64,000 nucleotides of DNA from Marinobacter orientalis (lineage in GTDB: Bacteria > Pseudomonadota > Gammaproteobacteria > Pseudomonadales > Oleiphilaceae): assembly GCF_004792665.1 (NCBI RefSeq), contig NZ_SRZX01000010.1, positions 1 through 64,000 on the forward strand. The letters run 5' to 3'. This document shows positions 39,436 to 50,228 of the stretch, piece by piece. A program made the position numbers and the translations under genes. The notes under the pieces were generated by a model, which saw only the letters and a program-made list of their open reading frames with translations, ran no database searches and was not told the DNA's origin. Numbering within the stretch: the first letter of the stretch is position 1; the number at the start of each line of letters is the position of its first letter.

Positions 39436-40536
39436 CTAGTGCTCTGTTACCGAGACGCTCGAGATTGAGCCGGTGAGGTTTCTCTCCCTCGTAGACAGTT
39501 CAGCGCCTACCCTTCGGGCGATGTCCCTGTAGCGTCTTGCCACTTCCGAGTCAGGCTCGGCCACTACCGAGGGAATGCCGCCGTCGGTCTGTTCGCGGAT
39601 GGTCATGTGCAGCGGGAGTTGGCCAAGCAGCGTGGTGCCGTATTCTTCAGCGATGCGTTCGCCGCCGCCATGGCCGAAGAGGGGCTCTTCGTGGCCGCAG
39701 TTGCTGCAGATGTGGACGCTCATGTTTTCAACCACCCCCAGCACAGGGATCTCTACCTTGCGGAACATTTCGATGCCTTTTTTACCATCCAGCAGGGCGA
39801 TGTCCTGGGGCGTGGTGACGATTACCGCGCCGGTCACCGGGACTTTCTGGGCAATGGTGAGCTGGATATCACCGGTGCCCGGGGGCATGTCGATGATGAG
39901 GTAGTCCAGTTCGTTCCACAGGGTCTGTTGCAGCAGTTGCATGACGGCGCCGCTGACCATGGGACCGCGCCAGACCATGGGGGTTTTGTCGGTGACCACG
40001 AACGCCATGGAGTTGGCCTGCAGGCCGTGGGCCTCCATGGGGATGAAGTATTTGTTTTCGTGGGTGTCCGGGCGCTTACCTTCGGGCACGCCCAGCATCA
40101 TGCCGATGCTGGGGCCGTAGATATCGGCGTCCAGTATGCCCACACGGGCACCTTCGGCCTGCAGGGCCAGCGCCAGGTTGACGGCGGTGGTGGATTTGCC
40201 CACGCCGCCCTTGCCGGAGGCAACGGCGATGATGTTTTTCACACCGGGCACGGACTGGATGTCTTTCTGGCCTTTATGGGAATGAATGCGCTGCCCGACG
40301 TGCACCTCGACACTCTCAACGCCGTCCACGTCATCAAGGGCATTGGTAAGCAGCTCTTTAAGAGCACCAGCGATTCCCTTTGAAGGATATGGCAGCTCAA
40401 TCATTGCCATGACCTTGCCGCGGTCGTCTGTCGTCAGGGATTTCACTGCACCCAGCTCATACAGATCCTTGCCCAGGTAGGGATCGCGGTACTGTTTTAC
40501 GGCGGTTTCCAGTGCGTGCTGTGAAATCTGTGCCAT
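39436..40536 (-). CDS. mrp: Mrp/ApbC iron-sulfur cluster carrier ATPase
   Basis: A P-loop ATPase that carries Fe-S clusters to target enzymes. The 366 residues start with an N-terminal DUF59-like domain (about 1-85), then the ATPase with [21 protein letters not shown] (Walker A) and a C-terminal motif [19 protein letters not shown], where the CxxC binds the cluster. The start is chosen at [15 protein letters not shown], which has GGAG about 8 bases upstream; the frame is open back to 40755. It is divergent from metG, as in E. coli and Pseudomonas. Confidence 0.94.
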   Translation of the reverse strand: MAQISQHALETAVKQYRDPYLGKDLYELGAVKSLTTDDRGKVMAMIELPYPSKGIAGALKELLTNALDDVDGVESVEVHVGQRIHSHKGQKDIQSVPGVKNIIAVASGKGGVGKSTTAVNLALALQAEGARVGILDADIYGPSIGMMLGVPEGKRPDTHENKYFIPMEAHGLQANSMAFVVTDKTPMVWRGPMVSGAVMQLLQQTLWNELDYLIIDMPPGTGDIQLTIAQKVPVTGAVIVTTPQDIALLDGKKGIEMFRKVEIPVLGVVENMSVHICSNCGHEEPLFGHGGGERIAEEYGTTLLGQLPLHMTIREQTDGGIPSVVAEPDSEVARRYRDIARRVGAELSTRERNLTGSISSVSVTEH

Positions 40537-40697
40537 CAGAGTCTCCGGATAAAGCGTTGAAAGCAGGTGTTTCGGGTGAAAAATCTTTGCTTGGAAGGTA
40601 TCATCTGTGCCCGTTTCTGGCCATAAAGAGTTTTGACCCTGAGCAAGGCCGGCAAACGCGAACGCCAACTCCTGACGAATGAAGGTTCGGACCAAAC

Positions 40698-42731
40698 ATG
40701 ACGCAAGCGAGTTCAAAGCAACAGCGCGATATTCTGGTAACCAGCGCCCTGCCATACGCCAATGGCCCCATCCACCTGGGCCATCTACTGGAATACATTC
40801 AGACCGACATCTGGGTGCGCTATCAGAAAATGCGTGGCCAGAACTGCTACTACGTCTGTGCCGATGATGCTCATGGTACTGCGATCATGCTCCGCGCCGA
40901 GCGTGAGGGTATCTCGCCCGAAAATCTGATTGACCGCATCCGGCAAGAGCACCAGCAGGATTTTGGCGGCTTCCATATCCGCTTTGACAACTACTACACC
41001 ACCCATTCCGAGGAGAACCGCCAGTTCTCGGAATACATCTATCGTCAGTTGCAGGAAAACGATCACATCGCTACCCGCAAGATCATCCAGGCGTATGATC
41101 CGGAAAAGAACATGTTCCTGGCGGACCGTTTCATCAAGGGCACCTGCCCCAAGTGCAAAACCGAAGACCAGTACGGCGACAACTGTGAAGCCTGTGGTGC
41201 CACCTATACCCCGGCGGAGCTGATCAATCCCCGTTCGGCGGTGTCCGGCGCCACGCCTGTCGAAAAAGAATCAGAGCACTATTTTTTCCGCCTGCCGGCG
41301 TTCGCGGATTTTCTCGCCAACTGGACCCGTAGCGGCACCCTGCAGCCCCAGGTGGCCAATAAACTGGCCGAATGGCTGGATGCGGGCCTCCAGGAATGGG
41401 ATATCAGCCGGGATGCGCCCTACTTCGGGTTCGAGATTCCTGACGCCCCGGGCAAGTATTTCTATGTCTGGCTGGATGCCCCCATTGGTTACCTGGCGAG
41501 TTTCAAGAACCTGTGCAACCGGGAGGGCATTGATTTCGAGCACTTCTGGAAGGCGGACTCCACCGCCGAGGTGTATCACTTCATCGGCAAGGACATCATC
41601 AATTTCCATGCCCTGTTCTGGCCGTCCATGCTCCACAGCGCCGGCTTCCGCACGCCAAGTGCGGTCTGGGCCCACGGTTTTGTCACGGTGAATGGCAAGA
41701 AGATGTCCAAGTCCCGGGGCACCTTCATCATGGCCCGCACTTATCTGGACCACCTGAATCCGGAATACCTGCGCTACTACTTCGCCGCCAAGCTTACCGG
41801 CAGCGTCGATGACATGGACCTGAATCTGGAAGACTTCGCCGCCCGCGTCAATTCGGATCTGGTGGGCAAGGTAGTGAACATTGCCAGCCGCAGTGCCGGG
41901 TTTATCACCAAGCGATTTGACGGCCAGCTTGGCACCGTTACCGAGCACGACAAGTTGAAAGAGTTTATCGATGCCGGGGATGAAATCGCAGACTTCTACG
42001 AGGCCCGGGAATTCGGCCGCGCAATGCGTCGCATCATGGAGCTGGCGGACATCGCCAACCAGTATGTGAACGACGAGCAGCCCTGGGTAATCGCCAAACA
42101 GGATGGCCAGGACGACGCCCTGCAGGCCATCTGTACCAATGCCATCAACATGTTCCATTTGCTGATGACCTACCTGGCCCCGGTACTTCCGGAAACTGCA
42201 AAAGCTTCGGAAGGATTCCTCAATGCCCCACTGGACTGGAACAGGCGGGAGCAGAGACTGGAAAACCATGGCATCAACAAGTTCAAGCCGCTGATGAACC
42301 GTGTGGACATGGACCAGATTGAAAAAATGCTGGACGCCTCCAAAGAAGAGCTGCCTGCAGCGACCGGGAAGCCGGCGCCTGCCACCAATCTTGAGCCGAT
42401 CGCCGACGAGATCGAATTCGGAGATTTCGCGAAAGTTGACCTGCGGGTTGTTAAAATAGTGAAAGCCGAACATGTGGAAGGCGCAGACAAGCTTCTTCGG
42501 CTCACCCTTGATGTGGGGCATGGCGAACGCAACGTCTTTGCTGGTATCAAGTCTGCCTACAGGCCGGAAGATCTTGAGGGACGCCTGACCGTGATGGTTG
42601 CCAACCTCAAGCCCCGGAAGATGAAGTTTGGCATGTCCGAAGGCATGGTTCTGGCAGCGGGCCCGGGGGGTGAGGATATCTTTATCCTGTCTCCGGATTC
42701 CGGAGCCACGCCCGGCATGCGGATCATGTAA
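40698..42731 (+). CDS. metG: Methionyl-tRNA synthetase
   Basis: Charges initiator and elongator tRNA-Met. The 677-residue class I enzyme has HLGH (26-29), a zinc knuckle with CPKC and CEAC (about 150-165), KMSKS (335-339), an anticodon-binding helical bundle, and a C-terminal tRNA-binding/dimerisation domain (about 575-677; [20 protein letters not shown]). This is the long E. coli-type form. It is divergent from mrp, and rsxA starts 31 bases downstream. Confidence 0.96.
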   Translation: MTQASSKQQRDILVTSALPYANGPIHLGHLLEYIQTDIWVRYQKMRGQNCYYVCADDAHGTAIMLRAEREGISPENLIDRIRQEHQQDFGGFHIRFDNYYTTHSEENRQFSEYIYRQLQENDHIATRKIIQAYDPEKNMFLADRFIKGTCPKCKTEDQYGDNCEACGATYTPAELINPRSAVSGATPVEKESEHYFFRLPAFADFLANWTRSGTLQPQVANKLAEWLDAGLQEWDISRDAPYFGFEIPDAPGKYFYVWLDAPIGYLASFKNLCNREGIDFEHFWKADSTAEVYHFIGKDIINFHALFWPSMLHSAGFRTPSAVWAHGFVTVNGKKMSKSRGTFIMARTYLDHLNPEYLRYYFAAKLTGSVDDMDLNLEDFAARVNSDLVGKVVNIASRSAGFITKRFDGQLGTVTEHDKLKEFIDAGDEIADFYEAREFGRAMRRIMELADIANQYVNDEQPWVIAKQDGQDDALQAICTNAINMFHLLMTYLAPVLPETAKASEGFLNAPLDWNRREQRLENHGINKFKPLMNRVDMDQIEKMLDASKEELPAATGKPAPATNLEPIADEIEFGDFAKVDLRVVKIVKAEHVEGADKLLRLTLDVGHGERNVFAGIKSAYRPEDLEGRLTVMVANLKPRKMKFGMSEGMVLAAGPGGEDIFILSPDSGATPGMRIM

Positions 42732-42762
42732 GAACCGGCAGCCGGGCAATGGAGCAAGGCGA

Positions 42763-43344
42763 ATGACCGAATATCTGCTGATTCTGGTCAGCACCATTCT
42801 GGTGAACAACTTCGTGCTGGTTCAGTTCCTGGGCCTGTGCCCGTTCATGGGCGTTTCCGGAAAGCTGGAAACCGCCATGGGCATGTCCCTGGCCACCACC
42901 TTCGTGCTGACTCTGGCGTCGGTGTGCAGCTACCTTGCCTATACCTACCTGCTGGAACCCCTGGACCTGGCTTTTCTCAGGACCATCACTTTTATCCTGG
43001 TGATTGCAGTCGTAGTGCAGTTCACCGAGATGGTGGTACGCAAGACCAGCCCACTGCTCTACCGGGTGCTTGGCATCTTCCTGCCTCTGATCACCACGAA
43101 CTGTGCCGTGCTCGGGGTCGCGCTCCTCAACATAAACAGGAACAATAACTTCGTTGAGTCGGTTTTATACGGTTTTGGCGCAGCGGCTGGTTTTTCCATG
43201 GTGCTGGTCTTGTTTGCCGCCATGCGGGAACGTATTGCCGTCGCTGACGTGCCGGTTGCGTTTCGCGGGGCTGCAATCGGGCTGGTGACTGCGGGGCTGA
43301 TGTCACTGGCGTTCCTGGGTTTTGGCGGCCTGGTCAGCGTCTGA
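42763..43344 (+). CDS. rsxA: Rnf/Rsx electron transport complex subunit A
   Basis: A 193-residue membrane subunit with six predicted helices, paired with RsxE in the core of the complex. The sequence is canonical: [30 protein letters not shown], with the Cys (LGLCP) that contributes to the intramembrane Fe-S centre, and [13 protein letters not shown] with the second. The ATG with GGAGC about 8 bases before it sets the start; the open frame reaches back into metG. It opens rsxABCDGE, which couples ferredoxin and NAD redox to ion flow (Rnf), and in E. coli also keeps SoxR reduced (Rsx). Confidence 0.96.
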   Translation: MTEYLLILVSTILVNNFVLVQFLGLCPFMGVSGKLETAMGMSLATTFVLTLASVCSYLAYTYLLEPLDLAFLRTITFILVIAVVVQFTEMVVRKTSPLLYRVLGIFLPLITTNCAVLGVALLNINRNNNFVESVLYGFGAAAGFSMVLVLFAAMRERIAVADVPVAFRGAAIGLVTAGLMSLAFLGFGGLVSV

Positions 43345-43372
43345 CGGGGCAGGGATTGGGAGGAGCAGGATT

Positions 43373-43951
43373 ATGTGGACAAGCGTTCTTATTGCCGTGG
43401 TCGTTCTTCTCGCCCTCGCCCTGGTATTCGGTGCCCTGCTCGGCTTCGCCGCTGAACGGTTCAGGGTAGAGGGCAACCAGTTAGTAGACGAAATTGACGC
43501 CCTGTTGCCGCAGACACAGTGCGGACAGTGTGGCTATCCCGGTTGCCGCCCCTATGCTGAATCCATAGCGGAGGGCGGGCCCATTAACAAGTGCCCTCCC
43601 GGCGGTGAAACCACCATCAAGGCCCTGGCAGGCCTGCTGGATATAGAGCCGGAGCCGCTGGATGCCGAGCATGGGGTTGAGCAGGTCAGGCGTGTTGCCG
43701 TGATTCGTGAGGACGAGTGCATCGGCTGCACAAAATGCATTCAGGCCTGTCCGGTCGATGCCATTCTTGGTGCCGCCAAGCATATGCATACAGTCATCGA
43801 AAGCGAATGCACAGGCTGCGATCTTTGCGTAGAGCCCTGCCCTGTCGACTGTATCGATATGGTGACAGTCGAGCCGGACATCCGCAGCTGGACCTGGACG
43901 CCGCCGGCATCGGGGCTCATCGCCACCGATCGCCATGGAGCCAATGCCTGA
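43373..43951 (+). CDS. rsxB: Rnf/Rsx electron transport complex subunit B (ferredoxin)
   Basis: A 192-residue membrane-anchored iron-sulfur protein. The N-terminal helix is at about 4-25. A first cluster is bound by Cys50, Cys53, Cys58 and Cys74, and two [4Fe-4S] clusters by Cys116/119/122/126 and Cys146/149/152/156. A GGAGG ribosome site precedes the ATG by about 9 bases. Its stop overlaps the rsxC start by one base (TGATG). Confidence 0.96.
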   Translation: MWTSVLIAVVVLLALALVFGALLGFAAERFRVEGNQLVDEIDALLPQTQCGQCGYPGCRPYAESIAEGGPINKCPPGGETTIKALAGLLDIEPEPLDAEHGVEQVRRVAVIREDECIGCTKCIQACPVDAILGAAKHMHTVIESECTGCDLCVEPCPVDCIDMVTVEPDIRSWTWTPPASGLIATDRHGANA

Positions 43952-45777
43952 TGACTCAACTGTGGAATTTCCCCGGCGGCATCCATCCGCCGGAGCGTAA
44001 AGACATCTCAACGGCTCATCCGATTCGCCGCGCAGGCATTCCGGAGCACCTCATTCTGCCGCTTCAGCAACATATCGGGAATCCGGCCGAGGCCGTTGTC
44101 GAAGTGGGCGAGAGGGTCCTGAAGGGCCAGAAAATTGCGGACGTCAAAACCGGCATGGGCGTTCCCGTTCATGCGCCGACCTCCGGTGTTATTGAAAGCA
44201 TTGTGGAACACCCGGTCCCCCACCCCTCGGGCATGGCTGACTGGTGCATAACCCTAAGGCCGGACGGCGAGGATCAATGGTGTTCCCGAAATCCGGTGAG
44301 TGACTTCCGCACCCTCGACCGTGACCAGGTCCTCGGGATTATCCGGGACTCCGGTATTGCCGGTATGGGAGGCGCCGGCTTTCCGACCAGCATCAAGCTC
44401 CGGCCACCGCGGGACCGCAAGGTAAGCACCCTGATTCTCAACGGGGCTGAATGTGAGCCTTACATCACCGCCGACGACATGACCATGCGGGAAAAAGCCG
44501 ATGAGGTTGTTGCCGGCCTGAAGGTCATGGCGTGGATACTCCGTCCGGAACGCTGTGTCATCGGTATTGAAGACAACAAACCGGAAGCCATTGCCGCCCT
44601 GCGTAAAGCAACCGAGGGCACCCGGACCGAAATCGCGGTGATTCCGACCAAATACCCCTCCGGCGGTGAAAAACAGCTGATTCAGATTCTCACCGGCATG
44701 GAAGTGCCCAGCGGCGGCATACCGGCGGATATCGGGGTTATGTGCCAGAACATCGGAACCGCCGTTGCAGTGGCACAGGCAGTTTTCCAGGGCACACCAC
44801 TGATCGCCAGGATTGTAACCATCACCGGCGACGCGATCGACGAACCGGGTAATTTTGAGGCGCTGATTGGTACACCGATCAAGTATCTGCTGGAGCAGGC
44901 TGGCGTGCACCAGGACCGGCTCAGCCGTCTGGTTCTCGGTGGGCCCATGATGGGCTATACGCTGACAACCGAAGCAGTGCCGGTCACTAAAACCACCAAC
45001 TGCGTCATTGCGGCGACAGCCGCTGAGCTTCCGGCCCCGCCGCCGGAACAACCCTGTATCCGCTGCGGCCTTTGTGCCGAGGTCTGTCCCATGGAACTGC
45101 TGCCTCAGCAGCTGTTCTGGCATGCCAAAGCCACCGAGTTTGAAAAAGCCGAGCACCTGAACCTGTTCGACTGCATCGAATGTGGTGCCTGCTCCTATGT
45201 TTGCCCGAGTTCGATCCCGCTGGTCCAGTACTATCGCTTTGCCAAGGACGAGATCCGGGTGCAACGGGCCGAACAGCTGAAATCGGCCCGCGCCAGGGAG
45301 CGTTTCGAAGCGCGTCAGGCGCGGCTGGAGCGGGAGCAGGAAGAGAAAGAGCTGAGGCGCAAGGAAAGGGCAAAGGCTGCTGCCGAGGCCCAGGCAAAGA
45401 AAAAAGCCGACGCGGAAAAAGCGGCGGCCGAAGGTGAGGCCGTTGATGAGCGGGCGGCCAGATCTGCTCTGGTAGAGCAGGCCCTGGCCCGCAAGAAGGC
45501 AAAGACCGGGGCAACCACGCCTCCATCCGCGACCAGGGCCACTGGGGAAAAGCCGGATATTGAGGATCTCCAGAAACAGCTGGACCACGCCAGGTCCAAA
45601 CTGGAGACCATGCAGAGCATGCTTGACGAAGCAAAAGCGCAACAGGCGGACAACGTGGAGAAGCTCGAGCGCGCCGTCGCCAAGAATCATGACCGGGTAA
45701 AGCGTGCCGAAGAGGCTCTGGCCGAGGCCCGAGACGGACCGGCCGACCGGACGACCGTATCCGGCCCCACCCACTAA
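43951..45777 (+). CDS. rsxC: Rnf/Rsx electron transport complex subunit C
   Basis: A peripheral subunit that carries NADH/FMN-binding and Fe-S domains, the entry point of electrons. The 608 residues begin [17 protein letters not shown]. The flavin/NAD domain has GMGGAGFPTSIKL, and two ferredoxin motifs start at about Cys369 (CIRCGLCAEVCP) and Cys408 (CIECGACSYVCP). The last 170 residues are an Ala/Lys/Glu-rich coiled coil, typical of gammaproteobacterial RsxC but varying in length. The start codon overlaps the rsxB stop; the frame is open 78 codons upstream, inside rsxB, without support. Confidence 0.95.
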   Translation: MTQLWNFPGGIHPPERKDISTAHPIRRAGIPEHLILPLQQHIGNPAEAVVEVGERVLKGQKIADVKTGMGVPVHAPTSGVIESIVEHPVPHPSGMADWCITLRPDGEDQWCSRNPVSDFRTLDRDQVLGIIRDSGIAGMGGAGFPTSIKLRPPRDRKVSTLILNGAECEPYITADDMTMREKADEVVAGLKVMAWILRPERCVIGIEDNKPEAIAALRKATEGTRTEIAVIPTKYPSGGEKQLIQILTGMEVPSGGIPADIGVMCQNIGTAVAVAQAVFQGTPLIARIVTITGDAIDEPGNFEALIGTPIKYLLEQAGVHQDRLSRLVLGGPMMGYTLTTEAVPVTKTTNCVIAATAAELPAPPPEQPCIRCGLCAEVCPMELLPQQLFWHAKATEFEKAEHLNLFDCIECGACSYVCPSSIPLVQYYRFAKDEIRVQRAEQLKSARARERFEARQARLEREQEEKELRRKERAKAAAEAQAKKKADAEKAAAEGEAVDERAARSALVEQALARKKAKTGATTPPSATRATGEKPDIEDLQKQLDHARSKLETMQSMLDEAKAQQADNVEKLERAVAKNHDRVKRAEEALAEARDGPADRTTVSGPTH

Positions 45778-45798
45778 ACGACATCAGGCACGACTTTC

Positions 45799-46848
45799 AT
45801 GGCGTTTGTTCAGCAGTCTTCACCCCATGCCCACAGGGCCCGTCCGACCTCCCGTGTGATGTTGTGGGTAATGATCGCGGCAGTGCCCGGCCTGTTTGCC
45901 CAGACTCTGTTTTTCGGCTGGGGCAATCTGATTAACGTCGTCTCCTGTATCGCCGTTGCCGTTGCCTCAGAGGCGGCTTTGCTCCGGCTCAGGAAAAAAC
46001 CGGTAGCCTTTTTTGTCAGAGACAACACAGCAGCGGTTACAGGGTTGCTGCTGGGCTTGTCGTTACCACAATTTACACCCTGGTGGGTGTCGGCAGTCGC
46101 GGTCATATCCGCCATTGTTGTCGCCAAGCAGCTCTATGGCGGGCTTGGCTCAAACCCCTTCAACCCGGCCATGGTTGGCTATGCGCTGGTGCTGGTGTCT
46201 TTCCCGGTTGCAATGACCACAAACTGGGCGGAACCGGCCATGCTCTGGGAAGGTGCCCCGGGCTTCGGCGAAACCCTGGCAACCATTGCCTCCGGCCAGC
46301 AGACAGCGGTGGACGGCTGGACCATGGCAACCCCCCTTGATGAATACAAACACAAGATCACCACCCACACATCAGCCGAGGTTCTGGCCCACCCCACCTT
46401 CGGTGCCGGCATCGCCAAAGGCTGGGAATGGGTCAATGCAGCCTTTCTTGCCGGTGGCCTGTTGCTTATTGGCTTACGCATCATCAGCTGGCATATTCCG
46501 GTCGGTTTTCTCGGTGGCCTTGTACTGATGAGCCTGGCCTTTGGCAACAATGCAGACCTGTACGCGCCACTGTCCCTTCATCTGCTCGCCGGCGGTACCA
46601 TGCTCGGCGCCTTCTTCATTGCCACGGATCCGGTCTCTGCCGCCACCAGTCATCAGGGCAAACTGATCTATGGCGCAGGGATCGGCATCCTGATTTTCCT
46701 GATCCGCACCTGGGGCAACTATCCGGATGCGGTAGCCTTCAGCGTTCTGTTGATGAACTTTGCCGTCCCATTTATCGACCACTACACACCACCGCGGACC
46801 TACGGCCATCACAAGCCCCGCCGGGGTGTTCCGGGTAGTCAGGGGTAG
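45799..46848 (+). CDS. rsxD: Rnf/Rsx electron transport complex subunit D
   Basis: An integral membrane flavoprotein of 349 residues, about ten predicted helices. [10 protein letters not shown] fits the covalent FMN site, with Thr175 as the attachment residue. Also visible are [17 protein letters not shown] and [16 protein letters not shown], family hallmarks. It lies 21 bases after rsxC and three bases before rsxG. Confidence 0.95.
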   Translation: MAFVQQSSPHAHRARPTSRVMLWVMIAAVPGLFAQTLFFGWGNLINVVSCIAVAVASEAALLRLRKKPVAFFVRDNTAAVTGLLLGLSLPQFTPWWVSAVAVISAIVVAKQLYGGLGSNPFNPAMVGYALVLVSFPVAMTTNWAEPAMLWEGAPGFGETLATIASGQQTAVDGWTMATPLDEYKHKITTHTSAEVLAHPTFGAGIAKGWEWVNAAFLAGGLLLIGLRIISWHIPVGFLGGLVLMSLAFGNNADLYAPLSLHLLAGGTMLGAFFIATDPVSAATSHQGKLIYGAGIGILIFLIRTWGNYPDAVAFSVLLMNFAVPFIDHYTPPRTYGHHKPRRGVPGSQG

Positions 46849-46851
46849 TTC

Positions 46852-47553
46852 ATGGCCGCCATAACACAATCCATTCGTCGCAGCGCCATCGGGCTCGGCT
46901 TGTTCGCCGTTATTACCGGTGGCACCATTGCAGTGACCCAGGTATTCACCGAAGAGCGGATTCAGGAGCAGGCAGCCCGGGCAGAGGCACAGGCGCTTTT
47001 CGAGATTATTCCCGAAAGCGAACATACCAACGACCTGCTGAGGGATACCGTGCAGCTGCCGGCCAGTGAGCGCCTGGCACAGTCTGGCCCTGTCACCGTC
47101 TGGGTGGCCCGGAAGGACGACCAACCGGTAGGTATGATCATGCCCATCGTCGCGCCTGATGGCTACTCCGGCAAAATACATCTGTTGGTTGGCGTGGACA
47201 TGCAGGGCACGATCCTTGGTGTTCGGGTCACGAGTCACCGCGAGACCCCCGGGTTGGGTGACCGCATCGAGACCAGGAAATCTGACTGGATCAGGAGCTT
47301 CGAGGGTAAATCCCTGGGCCAGCCACCTCATCGGGAATGGAACGTCAAAAAGAACGGTGGCGAGTTTGACCAGTTCACCGGCGCCACCATTACTCCGCGG
47401 GCCGTGGTCAAGGCAGTCCAGAAAGCACTGATCTATTTCCGCGAGAATCGCCAGATAATACGGGCGCGGCTTAACGAGCCGCCGTCCCTGAGGGAAAAGA
47501 ACCTGAATCCGGAAGCGATTGCCGGCGAATCATCCAACACGGAGCATTCCTGA
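46852..47553 (+). CDS. rsxG: Rnf/Rsx electron transport complex subunit G
   Basis: A 233-residue subunit with one N-terminal membrane helix (about 12-30) and a periplasmic FMN domain. The S/T-GAT flavinylation motif appears as [11 protein letters not shown], with Thr179 the expected FMN-linked residue, and [12 protein letters not shown] precedes it. Flavin attachment needs ApbE, which is not in the window. It lies two bases before rsxE. Confidence 0.95.
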   Translation: MAAITQSIRRSAIGLGLFAVITGGTIAVTQVFTEERIQEQAARAEAQALFEIIPESEHTNDLLRDTVQLPASERLAQSGPVTVWVARKDDQPVGMIMPIVAPDGYSGKIHLLVGVDMQGTILGVRVTSHRETPGLGDRIETRKSDWIRSFEGKSLGQPPHREWNVKKNGGEFDQFTGATITPRAVVKAVQKALIYFRENRQIIRARLNEPPSLREKNLNPEAIAGESSNTEHS

Positions 47554-47555
47554 TC

Positions 47556-48272
47556 ATGGCAGATAAACCTTCCAGCGAAATCATCCGCGACGGGCTCTGG
47601 AACAACAACCCGGCACTGGTGCAGGTGCTTGGACTCTGCCCCCTGCTGGCGGTTACCAGCACCGTTGTTAACGCCATCGGTCTCGGCCTGGCGACGCTGA
47701 TGGTGCTTATGGGTTCCAACCTGGCGGTGTCGCTGATCCGCAACTTCGTCAGTGAATCCGTGCGCCTGCCGGCTTTTGTCATGATTATCGCTTCGTTCGT
47801 GACCTGTGCCGAATTGTTGATGCAGGCATACACCTACGAGCTCTACCAGATACTGGGCATCTTCATACCACTGATTGTGACCAATTGCGCCATCCTCGGC
47901 CGCGCGGATGCTTTTGCGTCCAGAAACCCGCCAGTTCCCGCCCTGCTCGACGGAACCATGATGGGGATTGGTTTCCTGGCAGTTCTGGTGGTACTTGGTG
48001 GCATGCGGGAGCTCATCGGCCAGGGTAGCCTGTTTGTGGACATGCACCTGCTGCTCGGCCCGGCCGCTGCCGACTGGGTCATCCGCCCGTTCGAAAATTA
48101 TCCGGACATGCTGTTCATGATTCTCCCACCCGGCGCCTTTGTTGGTCTCGGACTGCTGATCGCCCTTAAAAACGGCATCGACAACCATCTGGAAGAACGC
48201 CGCAAGGCCAGCGCACCTGCTCCGGTAACCGCCGGAAGCAAACGCGTCCGGGTCACCGGGCATGTTTCCTGA
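47556..48272 (+). CDS. rsxE: Rnf/Rsx electron transport complex subunit E
   Basis: A 238-residue membrane protein and structural twin of RsxA: six predicted helices, with [18 protein letters not shown] carrying one conserved Cys and [18 protein letters not shown] the other. The C-terminal tail is short and basic. It closes the rsx cluster; nth follows after 28 bases, as in E. coli. Confidence 0.95.
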   Translation: MADKPSSEIIRDGLWNNNPALVQVLGLCPLLAVTSTVVNAIGLGLATLMVLMGSNLAVSLIRNFVSESVRLPAFVMIIASFVTCAELLMQAYTYELYQILGIFIPLIVTNCAILGRADAFASRNPPVPALLDGTMMGIGFLAVLVVLGGMRELIGQGSLFVDMHLLLGPAAADWVIRPFENYPDMLFMILPPGAFVGLGLLIALKNGIDNHLEERRKASAPAPVTAGSKRVRVTGHVS

Positions 48273-48300
48273 ATACATAGCGGCAGTTGACTGAGAGCTG

Positions 48301-48942
48301 ATGAACAAACAAAAACGTACCGAGATCTTCACCCGGTTTCGGGAAGCCAACCCGAGCCCGACCACAGAGCTGAACTACTCCAGCCCCTTCGAATTGCTGA
48401 TTGCGGTGATACTGTCTGCCCAGGCAACGGACGTTGGAGTGAACAAGGCGACAAACAGGCTGTTCCCGGTAGCCAATACACCGGAATCCATACTGGCTCT
48501 GGGCGTCGACGGACTCAAGGACTACATCAAGACCATTGGCCTGTTTAACAGCAAGGCTGAAAACGTAATCAAGACCTGCCGTATTCTGGTTGAGAAGCAC
48601 GGCGGCCAGGTACCCGAAAGCCGGGAAGACCTGGAGGCACTGCCGGGTGTTGGCCGCAAAACCGCCAATGTGGTCCTTAACACCGCCTTTGGCCAGCCAG
48701 CGATGGCAGTGGATACTCACATTTTCCGGGTATCGAACCGGACCGGCATTGCCCCGGGCAAGAATGTACTGGAAGTGGAAAAACGCCTGATGCGGCTGGT
48801 GCCGAGGGAATTCCTGCTCGACGCCCACCACTGGCTTATTCTGCACGGGCGTTACACCTGCACTGCGCGAAAGCCCAAGTGCGGCGCCTGTCTCATCGAG
48901 GACCTCTGTGAGTTCAAAGACAAAACGGATTATCTGGACTGA
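48301..48942 (+). CDS. nth: Endonuclease III
   Basis: A DNA glycosylase/AP lyase that removes oxidised pyrimidines. The 213-residue protein has the helix-hairpin-helix LPGVGRKTANVVLNTAFG with catalytic Lys120 and Asp138. A [4Fe-4S] cluster is bound by Cys187, Cys194, Cys197 and Cys203. The rsx-nth link is conserved; the Fe-S cluster is one plausible reason. A strong terminator follows. Confidence 0.97.
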   Translation: MNKQKRTEIFTRFREANPSPTTELNYSSPFELLIAVILSAQATDVGVNKATNRLFPVANTPESILALGVDGLKDYIKTIGLFNSKAENVIKTCRILVEKHGGQVPESREDLEALPGVGRKTANVVLNTAFGQPAMAVDTHIFRVSNRTGIAPGKNVLEVEKRLMRLVPREFLLDAHHWLILHGRYTCTARKPKCGACLIEDLCEFKDKTDYLD

Positions 48943-48968
48943 AGCCGGATGGCTCTCATCCGGAATGC

Positions 48969-48998
48969 AAAAACGGCCCGCCAGAGCGGGCCGTTTTT
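48969..48998. terminator. Bidirectional terminator between nth and rpoS
   Basis: A 13-bp perfect stem, AAAAACGGCCCGC (48969-48981) with GCGGGCCGTTTTT (48986-48998), has a CAGA loop and a T-run on the plus strand; A residues at the left provide one on the minus strand. It serves both converging genes. Confidence 0.9.
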
Positions 48999-49018
48999 TT
49001 TGAGTTGAACCGAACCTG

Positions 49019-50038
49019 TTATTTGAAAAGCATGGTTCCCGACAGACCTTCTTTTTCCAGGATTTCACGAAGGCGGCGAAGCGCCTCGACCTGGATCTGG
49101 CGAACCCGCTCGCGGGTCAGGCCAATCTCCTGGCCAACCTCTTCAAGGGTGCTGATGGGATAACCTCGCAAGCCGAAGCGACGGGACAGAACCTCCTGTT
49201 GCTTGTCACTGAGCTGGTCGATCCACTTTTCAACACACGAACACATGTTGTTATCCTGCAGCAGATCAGCCGGATCAGAGGCTCCTTCATCGGCAACGGT
49301 GTCCAGCAGGGATTTCTCGCCACCACTGCCAATGGGCGTATCCATGGAAGCAACGCGTTCATTCAGCCCCAGCATTCGTTTGACATCCGCAACCGGCTTA
49401 TCGACCAACGTTGCGATCTCTTCCGCGGAGGGCTCATGGTCCAGTTTCTGGGTGAGCTCTCTCGCCGCCCGCAGATAAAGATTCAGTTCCTTCACCACGT
49501 GGATAGGAAGACGAATGGTGCGGGTCTGATTCATGATTGCCCGCTCTATGGTCTGACGGATCCACCATGTGGCATAGGTGGAAAAGCGGAAACCACGTTC
49601 GGGATCAAATTTTTCAACCGCCCGGATCAGCCCGAGATTGCCCTCCTCGATCAGATCCAGCAGCGTGAGGCCCCGGTTGACGTATCGACGGGCTATTTTG
49701 ACCACCAGGCGCAGATTACTCTCGATCATCCGCTTGCGACCAGACTCTTCACCCTTGCGGGCGAGCCGTGCAAAATACACTTCTTCTTCGGGTGTAAGTA
49801 AAGGAGAAAAGCCTATTTCGTTGAGATAGAGCTGGGTGGCGTCCAGTTGCTTCTGGCTGGTGAAATATCGGCCCTGGGCCGGGATATCGCTTTCTGTTTC
49901 GGTGGCTTCGACTTCCGCTGTTTCGGTCGCTGTTTCTGTTTCTTTTTCTTCTACTTTATCTTCCGCTAACAGCTGACCGTCTGCATCCTCGACGTCGGAT
50001 ACACGATCGATGATGAGTTCTTCATGCTCTGCTGACAT
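49019..50038 (-). CDS. rpoS: RNA polymerase sigma factor RpoS
   Basis: The stationary-phase and general-stress sigma factor. The 339-residue protein has an acidic, Glu/Thr-rich N-terminus (about 1-50), then region 1.2 ([21 protein letters not shown]), region 2 ([56 protein letters not shown]), region 3 and region 4 ([13 protein letters not shown] and [18 protein letters not shown]). I prefer ATG at 50038 to GTG at 50080; both have weak ribosome sites. It is downstream of nlpD, the standard order. The 190-base gap may carry its own promoter and a regulatory leader. Confidence 0.95.
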   Translation of the reverse strand: MSAEHEELIIDRVSDVEDADGQLLAEDKVEEKETETATETAEVEATETESDIPAQGRYFTSQKQLDATQLYLNEIGFSPLLTPEEEVYFARLARKGEESGRKRMIESNLRLVVKIARRYVNRGLTLLDLIEEGNLGLIRAVEKFDPERGFRFSTYATWWIRQTIERAIMNQTRTIRLPIHVVKELNLYLRAARELTQKLDHEPSAEEIATLVDKPVADVKRMLGLNERVASMDTPIGSGGEKSLLDTVADEGASDPADLLQDNNMCSCVEKWIDQLSDKQQEVLSRRFGLRGYPISTLEEVGQEIGLTRERVRQIQVEALRRLREILEKEGLSGTMLFK

Positions 50039-50192
50039 AACTCTTGCCCCGCCTTTCCTTGATCCTGGATATTCGCTCACGCTTTATTTTTATTGCGAGC
50101 GCCTGCTGTTTTTAATTTCTTGTTCAGGACATTTATTGCTGACTAACGGCGATGACCAGACCGCCGATTCTTGTTATTGGTTACGACTGTTA

Positions 50193-50221
50193 CTAATACC
50201 GACATCAGGTTTGTGTTGCAA
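50193..50221 (-). promoter_or_regulatory. Candidate rpoS promoter
   Basis: On the minus strand TTGCAA (50216-50221), a 17-base spacer and TATTAG (50193-50198), each 4 of 6 to consensus, lie in the nlpD-rpoS gap. A transcript from here would have a leader of about 145 nt. In E. coli the main rpoS promoter is inside nlpD; here one could lie just after it. Confidence 0.4.
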
Positions 50222-50228
50222 CTCCCTC

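Noticed and set aside
41271..42809. Long antisense frame opposite metG (a similar one at 44254-45774 opposite rsxC)
   Set aside because: Both are shadows of well-supported genes on the plus strand.
48943..49018. A Pseudomonas-like RsmZ small RNA downstream of rpoS
   Set aside because: The gap holds only the bidirectional terminator; no repeated GGA hairpins are present.
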